Source: Ruminococcaceae bacterium OttesenSCG-928-A16
Lineage (GTDB): Bacteria; Bacillota; Clostridia; Oscillospirales; Ruminococcaceae
DNA length: 32,411 nucleotides
Direction: 5' to 3'
Assembly: GCA_030267215.1 (NCBI GenBank)
Contig: JAJDJP010000023.1
Location: 1 to 32,411 of the forward strand
Part shown: positions 1-7,856 of the stretch, piece after piece
Layout: each line of letters starts with the position of its first letter
How positions within the stretch are numbered: the first letter of the stretch is position 1
Notes under the pieces: model-generated
Databases searched by the model: none
The model's input: only the letters and a program-made list of their open reading frames with translations
What the model was told of the DNA's origin: nothing
Made by a program: the position numbers and the translations under genes

Positions 1-1
1 A

Positions 2-42
2 TACAAAAACAGGCAGGATGGTCAATCCCGCCTGTTTTTGTA
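2..42 (-). terminator. Intrinsic terminator of the pgk-tpiA-gpmI cluster
   Basis: An 18-bp stem (2-19 pairs with 25-42) around a 5-nt loop, 23 bases past the gpmI stop. Read on the minus strand the only imperfect position is a G-U pair, and the 3' arm contains a T5 run. On the plus strand the same position is an A-C mismatch, so the minus strand is the likely working orientation. Confidence 0.8.
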
Positions 43-65
43 AAAATATTACCCGTTTCAACACT

Positions 66-1577
66 CTATTCAATAATGCTGGTGCCGGTCATTTCGGCCG
101 GTTGGGGCAGGCCAATCAACTTTAGCATGGTGGGCGAAAGATCGGCCAACACACCATTCTCCCGCAGTTTTACATCGCCTGCGCCTATTACCACCAGCGG
201 TACAAGGTTGGTGGTGTGGGCGGTAAAGGGGCTGCCGTCTGGCTCGTACATTTTGTCGGCGTTGCCATGGTCGGCCGTAAGCAGCACAGCGCCACCCTTG
301 GCCAAAACAGCGTCTATTACCTTGCCGGCAGCAGTGTCCACCGCTTCTACGGCTTTTACGGCAGCATCAAACACGCCGGTGTGGCCTACCATGTCGCAGT
401 TGGCAAAGTTTAAAATAATCACGTCGTATTTATCGCTGTTAACACGCTCCACACATTCATCGGCCACAAGGTAGGCACTCATTTCGGGCTGCAAATCGTA
501 GGTGGCAACCTTGGGGCTGTTTACCAGCGCACGGTCTTCGCCCTCAAAGGGTTCTTCTACTCCACCGTTAAAAAAGAAGGTGACGTGGGCATATTTTTCG
601 GTTTCGGCAATGCGCAGCTGTTTTTTGCCACAAGCGGCAAGGTAAGCACCGGTTACATTGTTTAGGCTTTGGGGGCTAAAGGCCACCTGCACATTTGGCA
701 TGGTGGCGTCGTATTGGGTAAAGCAAACATAAAACAGCGGAAAAAACCCGTTGCCACGCACAAAGCCATCAAAATCAGGGTCTACAAAAGTGCGGGTAAT
801 TTCTCGCGCTCTATCGGGCCTAAAGTTAAAAAACACCAAGCTATCGCCAGCTGTAATACGCCCGCCTTCGCAGGTAATGGCCGGCAGCACAAACTCATCG
901 GTAACGCCCGCCGCGTACGATTTTTCCATCACTTCTACCGGGCTGCCATGTTCGCCCTTTCCAAGCACAAAAGCATTGTAGGCTTTTTCCACACGGTCCC
1001 AGCGGTTGTCACGGTCCATAGCATAATAGCGGCCGGTAATGGTGGCAATTTTGCCAACACCCAGCTCGGCCATTTTGGCCTCTAGCGCCTCTACAAAGCT
1101 TTTGCCACTCTCTGGCGGCACATCACGACCATCGGTAATGGCGTGCACATATACCTCTTTCAGGCCGTTCTGTTTAGCAAGCTCTAGCAGGGCATACACG
1201 TGCTCGATATGGCTGTGCACGCCGCCATCGCTTAGCAGGCCCATTAGGTGCAGGGCTTTGCCGTTTTGCTTGGCATTTTGCACCGCTTGCACCAAGGCGG
1301 GGTTTTTATAAAAATCACCGTCGGCAATTTCTTTGGTTATGCGGGTAAGCTCTTGGTACACAATGCGGCCAGCGCCAATGTTGGTGTGCCCCACCTCGCT
1401 ATTTCCCATCTGCCCATCGGGCAGGCCAACATCCATGCCCGAAGCCCCGATAAGGGTGTGGGGGTACTGGGCAAAAAAGCGATCTAAATTGGGGGTTTTG
1501 GCCGCCTTAATAGCATTTCCGTAGCTATCTGGGTTATGGCCAAATCCATCTAAAATACAAAGCATTACTGGTTTCAT
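66..1577 (-). CDS. gpmI: 2,3-bisphosphoglycerate-independent phosphoglycerate mutase
   Basis: Interconverts 3- and 2-phosphoglycerate in cytosolic glycolysis, using two Mn ions and a phosphoserine intermediate. The 503 aa match the usual length of about 510. LDGFG near residue 9 supplies the first metal-binding Asp. GNSEVGH places the catalytic Ser at residue 60. ITDGRDVPP, NFRPDRAREITR, NCDMVGHTG and the C-terminal TADHGN motif are all in place. It starts with ATG after an AGGAG site about 10 nt upstream. It is the last gene of a minus-strand glycolytic cluster (pgk, tpiA, gpmI); the 190-nt gap before it holds a large inverted repeat, and a terminator follows at 2-42. Assignment is secure. 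Confidence 0.98.
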   Translation of the reverse strand: MKPVMLCILDGFGHNPDSYGNAIKAAKTPNLDRFFAQYPHTLIGASGMDVGLPDGQMGNSEVGHTNIGAGRIVYQELTRITKEIADGDFYKNPALVQAVQNAKQNGKALHLMGLLSDGGVHSHIEHVYALLELAKQNGLKEVYVHAITDGRDVPPESGKSFVEALEAKMAELGVGKIATITGRYYAMDRDNRWDRVEKAYNAFVLGKGEHGSPVEVMEKSYAAGVTDEFVLPAITCEGGRITAGDSLVFFNFRPDRAREITRTFVDPDFDGFVRGNGFFPLFYVCFTQYDATMPNVQVAFSPQSLNNVTGAYLAACGKKQLRIAETEKYAHVTFFFNGGVEEPFEGEDRALVNSPKVATYDLQPEMSAYLVADECVERVNSDKYDVIILNFANCDMVGHTGVFDAAVKAVEAVDTAAGKVIDAVLAKGGAVLLTADHGNADKMYEPDGSPFTAHTTNLVPLVVIGAGDVKLRENGVLADLSPTMLKLIGLPQPAEMTGTSIIE

Positions 1578-1624
1578 TCAATCTATACTCCTATAAGTAA
1601 TTAAACATTTATTTCCAAAGTAAT

Positions 1625-1708
1625 GTCATTCTGAGGGCGTTCTCTTGCTCGAAGAATCTTTTTAATGTTAATTTTTAAAGAAAGATTCTTCGCTTCGCTC
1701 AGAATGAC
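1625..1708. repeat. 84-bp MITE-like inverted repeat between tpiA and gpmI
   Basis: The ends are perfectly inverted: GTCATTCTGAG at 1625-1635 against CTCAGAATGAC at 1698-1708, and GAAGAATCTTT at 1651-1661 against AAAGATTCTTC at 1681-1691. It would fold into a long hairpin in the mRNA. The right arm resembles a very common dispersed intergenic repeat of Clostridia. No coding sequence, and I see no clear target-site duplication. Confidence 0.75.
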
Positions 1709-1767
1709 AGGGAATGACTTATAAAATTGGTTCCCGCATGCCAAAAGGTGGGGGGGCAGAGAGAATT

Positions 1768-2535
1768 TTACACGCTGGCAGCGTTTATAATGGCCGCAAA
1801 ATCGGCCGGTTTAAGGCTGGCACCACCAATTAGGCCACCATCTACATTGGGTTTGCTTAATAGCTCTGCGGCGTTGGCGGCATTCATGCTGCCACCGTAC
1901 TGAATGGTAACGCCATCGGCCACTTGCTGGCCATATAGTTCTGCCAATACTTTGCGTATGGCGGCACACACTTCTTCGGCTTGGTCTGCCGTGGCGGTGC
2001 GGCCGGTGCCAATGGCCCAAACCGGCTCGTAGGCAATTATCACCTTTTGCATGTCGGCGGCGGTAAAACCACCCAGCGCAACCTTGGTTTGCAGGCGCAC
2101 CAATTCTTCGGTAACGCCTTGTTCACGCTGCTCCAGGCTTTCGCCCACGCAAATAATGGCAGTAAGGCCGGCGGCTACCGCAGCTTTGGCACGCAGGTTA
2201 ACCGTTTCATCGGTTTCGGCAAAATACTGCCGACGCTCGGAGTGCCCAACAATGGCATATTTCACGCCTAAATCCAGCAGCATATCGGCCGAAACCTCGC
2301 CGGTATAGGCACCGCTTTGTTCAAAATGAATGTTTTGCGAGCCAACAGCAACGTTGCTGCCAAGGGTTTGCTGGGCCGCAGCGCCCAAGTTTACCATGGG
2401 CGGGCAAATTACAACATCGCAGTTAGCGCCGCTAGCAAGAGGCAGTAGTTCTTCAATTAAAACACTGGTTTCGGCAGCGGTTTTGTTCATCTTCCAGTTG
2501 CCGGCAATAACCGCTTTGCGTTTGCTTTTATCCAT
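1768..2535 (-). CDS. tpiA: Triosephosphate isomerase
   Basis: Interconverts dihydroxyacetone phosphate and glyceraldehyde 3-phosphate in glycolysis. The 255 aa have the normal family length. GNWKMN at 12-17 gives catalytic Lys15, YAIVGHSERR gives the electrophile His98, and AYEPVWAIGTGRTA gives the catalytic base Glu170 and starts flexible loop 6. The phosphate-binding YGGSMN and GGLIGGASL segments are near the C-terminus. The ATG follows an AGAGGA site. The gene lies downstream of pgk on the same strand, but about 420 nt of repeat-rich sequence and a terminator-like hairpin separate them, so it may have partly independent expression. Assignment is secure. Confidence 0.98.
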   Translation of the reverse strand: MDKSKRKAVIAGNWKMNKTAAETSVLIEELLPLASGANCDVVICPPMVNLGAAAQQTLGSNVAVGSQNIHFEQSGAYTGEVSADMLLDLGVKYAIVGHSERRQYFAETDETVNLRAKAAVAAGLTAIICVGESLEQREQGVTEELVRLQTKVALGGFTAADMQKVIIAYEPVWAIGTGRTATADQAEEVCAAIRKVLAELYGQQVADGVTIQYGGSMNAANAAELLSKPNVDGGLIGGASLKPADFAAIINAASV

Positions 2536-2562
2536 ATTGTGTTCCTCTTTTCTTTCTTTTTA

Positions 2563-2588
2563 AAAATGCGGCGGGTGTACCCCGCCGC
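2563..2588 (-). terminator. Terminator- or attenuator-like hairpin in the tpiA leader
   Basis: A perfect 8-bp G+C stem (2568-2575 with 2581-2588, loop of 5). On the minus strand it is followed by ATTTTT, about 33 nt before the tpiA ATG. It has the form of an intrinsic terminator, but its place directly before tpiA suggests attenuation, or an mRNA-processing or stabilising stem, in the pgk-tpiA transcript. Confidence 0.5.
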
Positions 2589-2665
2589 AAGGCTTATTCT
2601 GTAAATCAAAGTTCGGCACGCATACAGGGAAAGTTTTCTTTCTTGAAAAAACCGTGCATAAAACT

Positions 2666-2797
2666 CCCGCCCCTACGGGGCACCCTCTTTACGAAAGAGG
2701 GCTAATCAATTGCTTTGTTTTTGGCCTGAACATTTGAAATGGTAAGCCAACTGCCAGTGTAACCACCCCGCCCTACGGGCACCCCTCCAAAAAGGGG
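2666..2797. repeat. Two related small palindromic repeat units
   Basis: Units at 2666-2701 and 2769-2797 share the plan GCCC(C)-TAC-(G)GGGC, then CACCC, then a second small hairpin (CCCTCTTT/AAAGAGGG in the first, CCCCT/AGGGG in the second), with about 100 bases between equivalent points. They look like degenerate copies of a dispersed intergenic repeat. Confidence 0.5.
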
Positions 2798-2874
2798 AAT
2801 TAAGGGCAAATGCTAATGTCGCAATGCGCCGTTTCTATTTACACCCCGCCAAAAAGGGATGCAGTGCCAGGAAA

Positions 2875-2952
2875 CAAAAAAATATATAAGGGCGCATACA
2901 ATTGGTATGTAACCGCCATATATTTTTGCAGTTGACGAAGCAATGCGCCCTT
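2875..2952 (-). terminator. Intrinsic terminator after pgk
   Basis: AAGGGCGCAT and its perfect complement (2943-2952 and 2888-2897) begin immediately after the pgk stop codon. The minus-strand 3' arm runs into a T7 tract. The loop is unusually long at about 45 nt. Confidence 0.6.
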
Positions 2953-2953
2953 T

Positions 2954-4165
2954 TTAAGAGTTTTGAATGGCGGCAATCCCCGGCAGCTCCTTGCCCTCCA
3001 AATACTCCAGGCTGGCACCGCCACCGGTAGAAATGTGGGTCATTTTGTCGGCCAGGCCAAGCTGGATAACCGCTGCGGCCGAGTCTCCGCCGCCAATTAC
3101 GGTGGTGGCGCCGGTTGCGGCTGCCATGGCATTGGCTACGGCTAGGGTACCGGCGCACAAAATTGGGTTTTCGAACACGCCCATGGGGCCGTTCCACACT
3201 ACGGTTTTGGCGGTAGAAATAGCATTGCTGAACAATTCACAGGTTTCGGGGCCAATGTCCAGGCCCATCCAATCGGCTGGTATTTCGCTAGATAAAACCG
3301 CCTTGGTTTCAATTTTTGCATCGATGGGATTTGGGAAACCTTTGGCAATTACGGTATCGATAGGCAGCAGCAGGCTTACGCCTTTTTCTTTGGCTTTTGC
3401 CAGCATTTGTTTGCAGTAATCCAGCTTTTCATCATCCACAAGGCTGGTGCCAACCTCGTTGCCTTGGGCTTTTAAAAAGGTGTAGGCCATGCCGCCACCA
3501 ATAATTAAAACATCTACCTTGGCAAGCAGGTTTTCTATTACGGCCAGCTTATCGGCCACTTTGGCACCGCCCAAAATAGCAACAAAGGGGCGTTTGGGGC
3601 TGTTTACGGCGTTGCCCAAATATTCAATTTCTTTACCCATTAGGTAGCCCACCGCCGTGGTGTTTACAAACTGGGTTACACCAACGGTGCTGCAGTGCGC
3701 CCGGTGCGAAGAACCAAATGCGTCGTCTACATATACATCGCACAGGCTGGCAAGCTCTTTGCTAAAAGCGGGCTCGTTTTTGGTTTCTTCTGGGCGAAAA
3801 CGGGTGTTTTGCAGCAACACCACATCGCCATCCTGCATGGCATCTACCGCTTGGCGGGCATTGTCGCCCACCACTTCAGGGTCATCGGCAAATACTACCT
3901 GCTGGCCCAATAGCTCACTCAGGCGCTCGGCGCAGGGCGCAAGCGAAAAGGCAGGGTCTGCCCCATTTTTGGGTTTGCCCAAATGGCTGCACAAAATTAC
4001 TTTGCCACCATCGGCAATTAGCTTTTTAATAGTGGGCAGGGCTGCCACAATGCGGTTATCGTTGGTAATAACTCCATCTTTTAGCGGCACGTTAAAATCT
4101 ACCCGCACCAGCACGCGTTTGCCCTTTACATTAATATCGTCGATTGTTTTTTTACCAAGGCCCAT
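2954..4165 (-). CDS. pgk: Phosphoglycerate kinase
   Basis: Transfers phosphate from 1,3-bisphosphoglycerate to ADP, the first ATP-yielding step of glycolysis; cytosolic and monomeric. 403 aa from the chosen ATG at 4165, which has AGGAAG 8 nt upstream. An in-frame ATG 30 nt earlier has no such site and would add ten residues foreign to the family. The N-domain carries RVDFNVPL and CSHLGKP (substrate binding). The C-domain carries the nucleotide-binding GGGDSAAAV and [19 protein letters not shown]. It is the first gene of the pgk-tpiA-gpmI cluster and has its own promoter at 4257-4285. Assignment is secure. Confidence 0.98.
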   Translation of the reverse strand: MGLGKKTIDDINVKGKRVLVRVDFNVPLKDGVITNDNRIVAALPTIKKLIADGGKVILCSHLGKPKNGADPAFSLAPCAERLSELLGQQVVFADDPEVVGDNARQAVDAMQDGDVVLLQNTRFRPEETKNEPAFSKELASLCDVYVDDAFGSSHRAHCSTVGVTQFVNTTAVGYLMGKEIEYLGNAVNSPKRPFVAILGGAKVADKLAVIENLLAKVDVLIIGGGMAYTFLKAQGNEVGTSLVDDEKLDYCKQMLAKAKEKGVSLLLPIDTVIAKGFPNPIDAKIETKAVLSSEIPADWMGLDIGPETCELFSNAISTAKTVVWNGPMGVFENPILCAGTLAVANAMAAATGATTVIGGGDSAAAVIQLGLADKMTHISTGGGASLEYLEGKELPGIAAIQNS

Positions 4166-4256
4166 GTTTCCATCTTCCTTTCTTTGGTTGCACACAGATT
4201 GTAGAACTTATGTTAAACGCCGCTACCAAGCGGCTATGGAATGTATTGCCAAAAAT

Positions 4257-4285
4257 ATTATACCCAAACCATGGGTGGCAGGCAA
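4257..4285 (-). promoter_or_regulatory. Promoter of pgk
   Basis: On the minus strand: -35 TTGCCT (4280-4285), 17-bp spacer, -10 TATAAT (4257-4262). The predicted leader to the pgk ATG is about 85 nt. Confidence 0.7.
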
Positions 4286-4351
4286 GCAAAACCGCACAAA
4301 ATTTGATATATTTTTAACACTTTTACATTTTGCTTACTTTAATGCCAGGGG

Positions 4352-4378
4352 CGGCTGTTTTTTTAGCAAAAACAGCCG
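4352..4378 (-). terminator. Possible terminator hairpin after the dipeptidase gene
   Basis: A perfect 11-bp stem (4352-4362 with 4368-4378), 55 nt past the stop codon at 4433. There is no T-tract after the stem on either strand, so the termination role is uncertain. Confidence 0.35.
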
Positions 4379-4432
4379 AAGTATTGCTTTTGTGTGCAAA
4401 CCAACATTGGGGTTGCGGGCGGCTGCGGTATC

Positions 4433-5833
4433 CTAACCCAAATCTACCTTTTGCAGGCGCCACACCGCTAAAATATAAATTTTAAGGGCGTCTAACAGGC
4501 CATCTATGCTGGCGGCTTCGTCGGCCCCGTGCATGGGGCCGGCAAAGCTGGGTAGTTTTGCCTCTGGTTCTTCGGGGCCAAAGCTTACAGCATTGTTAAA
4601 GCAGCGGGCATAGGTGCCACCGCCCATGGTAAAGGCCTGTTTGTTTTGGCCGGTAACCTCGTTGTAGGCTTGCAGCAGGGTTTGTATGGCCGGGTTATCG
4701 GCCGGGATGTAAAACGGTTCTTTTGCCTCTACATCCTCAAAACTGGCGCCCGCCTGTACCGCCTGTTCTTTCAAAATCGCCTCTAATTTTTCGCCGGTGG
4801 TAGCGGTGGGGAAACGACAGTCAATCACCTGCCTCAGCTGGCCTTGTTCAAACGAAATAACCCCGCCGATAACCGTTAGCGCATCAAAAGCATCATCACG
4901 GCAGGCAATGCCCACCCCGCTGCCATCGGTGCCTGCGTGTAACCGCCGTAGCAGCTGCAAATACTGGTTTTCTTCGGCGGTGCAAAGGTTGTTTTCCAGC
5001 AAATATTCTACCAGCAGCGCAATGGCGTTTACGCTGCCCTGCGGGAAGGCCGCATGCCCGCCAACGCCCTCGGCGTTCAGCCGCACCATGCCATCTTCTG
5101 CGGTTACGCTAACATTGCTGGTGCTGGCAAGGGCGGCAGCCTGCCCTTTAACAAGGCAGGTGGCACGGCTGGGCACCGCATTGGTGGCAATGCCGCCACT
5201 AAACGCCACAATATTGCCCGCCAGCTTGGGCGAAGCAAAAACACCATTCAAGTGCCCTTTTTCACCATTGCACACCGGGAACTCGGAATCTGGCGAAAAG
5301 CAGAACAATGGCTGGGGGTTGCGCTCTAAATAATAAGGGATATCGGTCATGCCGGTTTCTTCGGCAGCACCCAGCAAAATGCGCAGGCTGTAACGCAGCG
5401 GCACGCCCAGCTCTTTAAAAAACTTAGCCAGGTACAGGCACAAAACACTGGGGCCTTTATCGTCGGCCACGCCACGGCCAATAATAAAGCCGTCTCGCTG
5501 GCGCATGGTGTAGGCGTCGCCACTCCAGCCTTCCCCTTCGGGCACTACGTCTACATGGGTAACGGTGGCAATGTGGCCTTCCTCTTGCCCGGCCAGTTCT
5601 ATCCAGCCCACATAATTGTCGCAGTTGTGGGGCTCAAACCCAAGGTCTTTGCCAATTTGCAGGGCGGTTTCCAGCGCTTTTTTTGGCCCCTCGCCAAACG
5701 GCGCACCCGGCAGGGGGGCTTCTTCTACGCTGCGCACCGCTATTAAACGGGCAATGTCGGCCACTAGGGGGGCACGGTTTGCTTCAATAAATTCCTCTAT
5801 TTTTTGGTTTAGCTGTTTTTCACTTAATTGCAT
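4433..5833 (-). CDS. pepV: M20-family zinc dipeptidase, PepV/Sapep type
   Basis: Probably hydrolyses dipeptides or related small peptides in the cytosol with two Zn ions. The 466 aa match PepV length. THVDVVPEGEGW supplies zinc ligand His93 and catalytic Asp95, GRGVADDKGP the bridging Asp near 125, GAAEETG the catalytic and zinc Glu158/Glu159, FSPDSEFPV zinc ligand Asp182, and GPMHGADE near the C-terminus the last His. The lid-domain sequence between these blocks fits PepV rather than DapE or ArgE. The ATG has GGAG 8 nt upstream. It is transcribed alone and divergently from the sigma-factor operon. Family is certain; substrate is not determined here. Confidence 0.88.
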   Translation of the reverse strand: MQLSEKQLNQKIEEFIEANRAPLVADIARLIAVRSVEEAPLPGAPFGEGPKKALETALQIGKDLGFEPHNCDNYVGWIELAGQEEGHIATVTHVDVVPEGEGWSGDAYTMRQRDGFIIGRGVADDKGPSVLCLYLAKFFKELGVPLRYSLRILLGAAEETGMTDIPYYLERNPQPLFCFSPDSEFPVCNGEKGHLNGVFASPKLAGNIVAFSGGIATNAVPSRATCLVKGQAAALASTSNVSVTAEDGMVRLNAEGVGGHAAFPQGSVNAIALLVEYLLENNLCTAEENQYLQLLRRLHAGTDGSGVGIACRDDAFDALTVIGGVISFEQGQLRQVIDCRFPTATTGEKLEAILKEQAVQAGASFEDVEAKEPFYIPADNPAIQTLLQAYNEVTGQNKQAFTMGGGTYARCFNNAVSFGPEEPEAKLPSFAGPMHGADEAASIDGLLDALKIYILAVWRLQKVDLG

Positions 5834-5889
5834 GGGTTTGCTCCTTATCTGGTTATAGTTATCTATGTGTTTACCTATATAAGCAGGTT

Positions 5890-5931
5890 GTTATACTTTA
5901 AAAGTATAACACAGCCGCACAACAGCCGCAA
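5890..5931 (-). promoter_or_regulatory. Promoter of the dipeptidase gene with an overlapping palindrome
   Basis: On the minus strand: -35 TTGCGG (5926-5931), 17-bp spacer, -10 TATACT (5903-5908). A perfect 10+1+10 palindrome (5890-5910, arms GTTATACTTT/AAAGTATAAC) covers the -10 and start region and could be an operator. Confidence 0.55.
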
Positions 5932-5958
5932 ACCAGTACACGCTAAAACCCCGCTTTA

Positions 5959-5987
5959 TTTACCACACCTTAGCAAGGTGATATACT
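5959..5987 (+). promoter_or_regulatory. Promoter of the sigma-factor operon with a palindrome in the spacer
   Basis: -35 TTTACC (5959-5964), 17-bp spacer, -10 TATACT (5982-5987). The spacer contains the perfect inverted repeat CACCTT-AGC-AAGGTG (5966-5980), a plausible regulator site. A small hairpin (CCACAT/ATGTGG, 5993-6012) lies at the predicted 5' end of the transcript. Confidence 0.5.
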
Positions 5988-6119
5988 AAAAACCACATCT
6001 ATTAAAATGTGGCCAAGGTTTATTTTGTTTTTTTATAAAAAATGTTGTTCTTTTTGAAGAAAACAGAAACGGTGCTTCGTACTATGTGTAGGGGCAAGGG
6101 AAAGGTGGTGTGGCGGGCA

Positions 6120-6653
6120 GTGACCGACCAGCAATTTGGCGATTTAATTACCCAGTACGAAAAGCTTGTATATACCATCTGTTACCAATTTACCCGTAAC
6201 CACCACACCGCGCAAGACCTTGCCCAAGAAGCCTTTCTTTCGGCCTACAGCCACCTGGATAGTTGCCCTGAAGGAAACGAAAAACCGTGGCTGGCCCGCA
6301 TAGCCACCAACAAAGCCAAAGATTTTTTGAAAAGCGCCTACAACCGCAAAATATATGCAACAGCCGACGATACCCTGCCCGAAGACAAAGGCGCCCTGTT
6401 TATGGCCGCTACCCAGCCCGAAGATATCACCATTGAAAAAGACACTGTGGAGCAGATTGCGCAGGATATTCGCAATTTAAAAGAACCCTACCAGCAGGTT
6501 GCCATACTGTATTTTTTAGAAGAAAAAACCGTGGACGAAATTGCCACCCAGCTGGAACGCCCACCCAAAACCGTGCACACCCAATTGTACCGCGCAAAAC
6601 ACAAGTTGCAGCAAACACTGAAAGGAGGAGACACTGATGAATTTGTTTTTTGA
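6120..6653 (+). CDS. ECF-subfamily RNA polymerase sigma factor
   Basis: Directs RNA polymerase to a stress or envelope regulon. Region 2 starts a few residues after the chosen GTG (QFGDLITQYEKLVYTI, then the DLAQEAF block), followed by a linker and region 4 with the helix-turn-helix EKTVDEIATQLERPPKTV. 177 aa is typical for ECF factors. The start is uncertain: the frame stays open to an ATG at 6042 (203 aa) and another at 6084, neither with a ribosome binding site. GTG at 6120 has AGGTGG 11 nt upstream and fits the family N-terminus; GTG at 6108 is another option. Its 3' end overlaps the next gene, a ZAS-type anti-sigma factor. Confidence 0.88.
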   Translation: MTDQQFGDLITQYEKLVYTICYQFTRNHHTAQDLAQEAFLSAYSHLDSCPEGNEKPWLARIATNKAKDFLKSAYNRKIYATADDTLPEDKGALFMAATQPEDITIEKDTVEQIAQDIRNLKEPYQQVAILYFLEEKTVDEIATQLERPPKTVHTQLYRAKHKLQQTLKGGDTDEFVF

Positions 6654-7191
6654 TAACGGACACCTTACCGATGAAGGCCTGCAAGCGATTGTGGACCAAA
6701 CCCTAACCGATATGCAAAACCTGGAAGCCGCCGAACACCTTAGCTTTTGCGATGAATGCCTTGTAAAGTACACCGCATTGTTAACCGGCGAAACACTGGT
6801 GGCTCCACCCCAGCCTTTGCGCCAGCCGGTGCTGCGGCGCCTGCGTAAAAAAGCAACCCTTGTTTTGTTTAACAAATATACCACCGTTGCAGCTGCGGCT
6901 GCACTTGCGGTGGCCTTGTGGGCAAGTGGTGTGTTTACCCCACCGGTACAGGCAGCCCCCCCGGCGCAGGCCAACCAAAGCCAAAGTTTTTCGCTTAATG
7001 CTTGGCTAAACCAAGCCACCGCCAATGCCTCTAACGCCATAAGCAATTTTTGGAGCGACCGTTTTGACAAGCAACCCACCCCCAAAAACGACCAAGCCCC
7101 TGCCACAAAAAACGATACCGACTGGACGGCCCCGCAAAACACCAATCCGTTTGTAACCTCTAGCCCTAACAGCGAGGCCGGCACCAAATAA
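6637..7191 (+). CDS. Putative zinc-binding anti-sigma factor, membrane-anchored
   Basis: Likely holds the upstream sigma factor inactive at the membrane. The N-terminal cytosolic part has His34-x3-Cys38-x2-Cys41, the signature of the ZAS anti-sigma fold. An Ala/Val-rich hydrophobic stretch at about 80-101 is a single transmembrane helix, preceded by a basic stop. The outer part (about 102-184) is Pro/Ala/Asn/Thr-rich and low in complexity. 184 aa. The ATG has AAAGGAGG upstream and overlaps the sigma gene by 17 nt in another frame, implying translational coupling. No sequence family beyond the ZAS motif is recognised; the role comes from motif plus position. Confidence 0.78.
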   Translation: MNLFFDNGHLTDEGLQAIVDQTLTDMQNLEAAEHLSFCDECLVKYTALLTGETLVAPPQPLRQPVLRRLRKKATLVLFNKYTTVAAAAALAVALWASGVFTPPVQAAPPAQANQSQSFSLNAWLNQATANASNAISNFWSDRFDKQPTPKNDQAPATKNDTDWTAPQNTNPFVTSSPNSEAGTK

Positions 7192-7208
7192 TCCCCCATC
7201 CTATACAG

Positions 7209-7227
7209 GGGTTTGCGCAAACCACCC
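7209..7227. repeat. Palindrome in the gap after the anti-sigma gene
   Basis: A perfect 14-bp palindrome (GGTTTGC/GCAAACC, 7210-7223), flanked by GGG and CCC that would lengthen the stem. It sits between the anti-sigma gene and the next membrane protein and could be an operator or an mRNA-stabilising stem. A weak promoter (TTGCGC, 18 bp, TATAGA) overlaps it. Confidence 0.35.
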
Positions 7228-7292
7228 CCTTTGCAATATAGATATTCGCCTTTGCTTCCACCAATACAATCCATCTTCAAGGAGATTTTACA

Positions 7293-7850
7293 ATGAAAAA
7301 GAACGGTTTTCTCACTTTTTGCTGTGCGTGTTTTCCCGGTTTTGGCCAAATGTACCAAGGCTACATGAAGCGTGGCGTTTCGTTAGCTGCCTGGTTTTGG
7401 GGAATTGTTACCTTTTTGGGCCTGTTTTCGTTGCCGGTATTTGGCTTGCTTTTGCCGGTACTTTGGGCCTACTCTTTCTTCGATACCTTTAACATTCGCA
7501 GCCTAACACCGCAGCAACGCGCTGTTTTTGCCGATGAATACCTGCCCTCGGCCGCTTGGCTGCAAAAACGTGGCATTGTGCCCGGTTTTTTGCGGGGGCG
7601 CGGCGGCAAAATTGTCGGCTGGGCATGCGTAGGGCTTGGCATTTACATGCTATATGCCAATTTTGTGCAGGGCTTTTTGTGGAACCTAGCCTCCAGTATC
7701 CCCGCGCTATACAGCCTTTTGTATAACCTGCCAACCATTTTGGTTGCCGTGCTGGTAATTTGGCTTGGTTTGTGGATGCTGGGCAAAAACAAAAATAAAA
7801 AAACAGACCCCACCCCCGAGGACGACACCACCCCTTTTAAAGGAGAATGA
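7293..7850 (+). CDS. TM2-domain-like membrane protein
   Basis: Function unknown. The N-terminus has the TM2-type signature PGFGQMYQGYMKRG (about 15-28) followed by two closely packed transmembrane segments (about 30-65). After a cytosolic linker rich in charged residues come two more hydrophobic segments (about 108-128 and 142-167) and a Lys/Asp/Glu-rich tail. 185 aa. An AAGGAG site lies 9 nt before the ATG. It is the third gene of the sigma-factor operon, so it may take part in the envelope response that the sigma factor controls. The second pair of helices resembles those of LiaF/DUF5668-like small membrane proteins, but this is only a general likeness. Confidence 0.8.
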   Translation: MKKNGFLTFCCACFPGFGQMYQGYMKRGVSLAAWFWGIVTFLGLFSLPVFGLLLPVLWAYSFFDTFNIRSLTPQQRAVFADEYLPSAAWLQKRGIVPGFLRGRGGKIVGWACVGLGIYMLYANFVQGFLWNLASSIPALYSLLYNLPTILVAVLVIWLGLWMLGKNKNKKTDPTPEDDTTPFKGE

Positions 7851-7856
7851 TGCTGT

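Larger units (their letters stand above)
2536..2953. other. 418-base intergenic region between tpiA and pgk: hairpins and repeat remnants
   Basis: No credible gene. It holds a GC-rich hairpin at 2568-2588 close to tpiA, two related small repeat units at 2666-2701 and 2769-2797, and the pgk terminator at 2875-2952. I found no convincing promoter for tpiA here; the best candidate hexamers are weak. Confidence 0.7.

Noticed and set aside
3657-4436. Long plus-strand open frame (259 codons) opposite pgk
   Set aside because: It lies antisense to the strongly conserved pgk, its translation is Ser/Thr/Arg-rich without any family pattern, and it has no ribosome binding site. It is a shadow of the coding frame.
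6516-7358. Minus-strand open frame (280 codons) across the sigma/anti-sigma junction
   Set aside because: It overlaps two well supported genes on the other strand, and its translation shows no recognisable domain.
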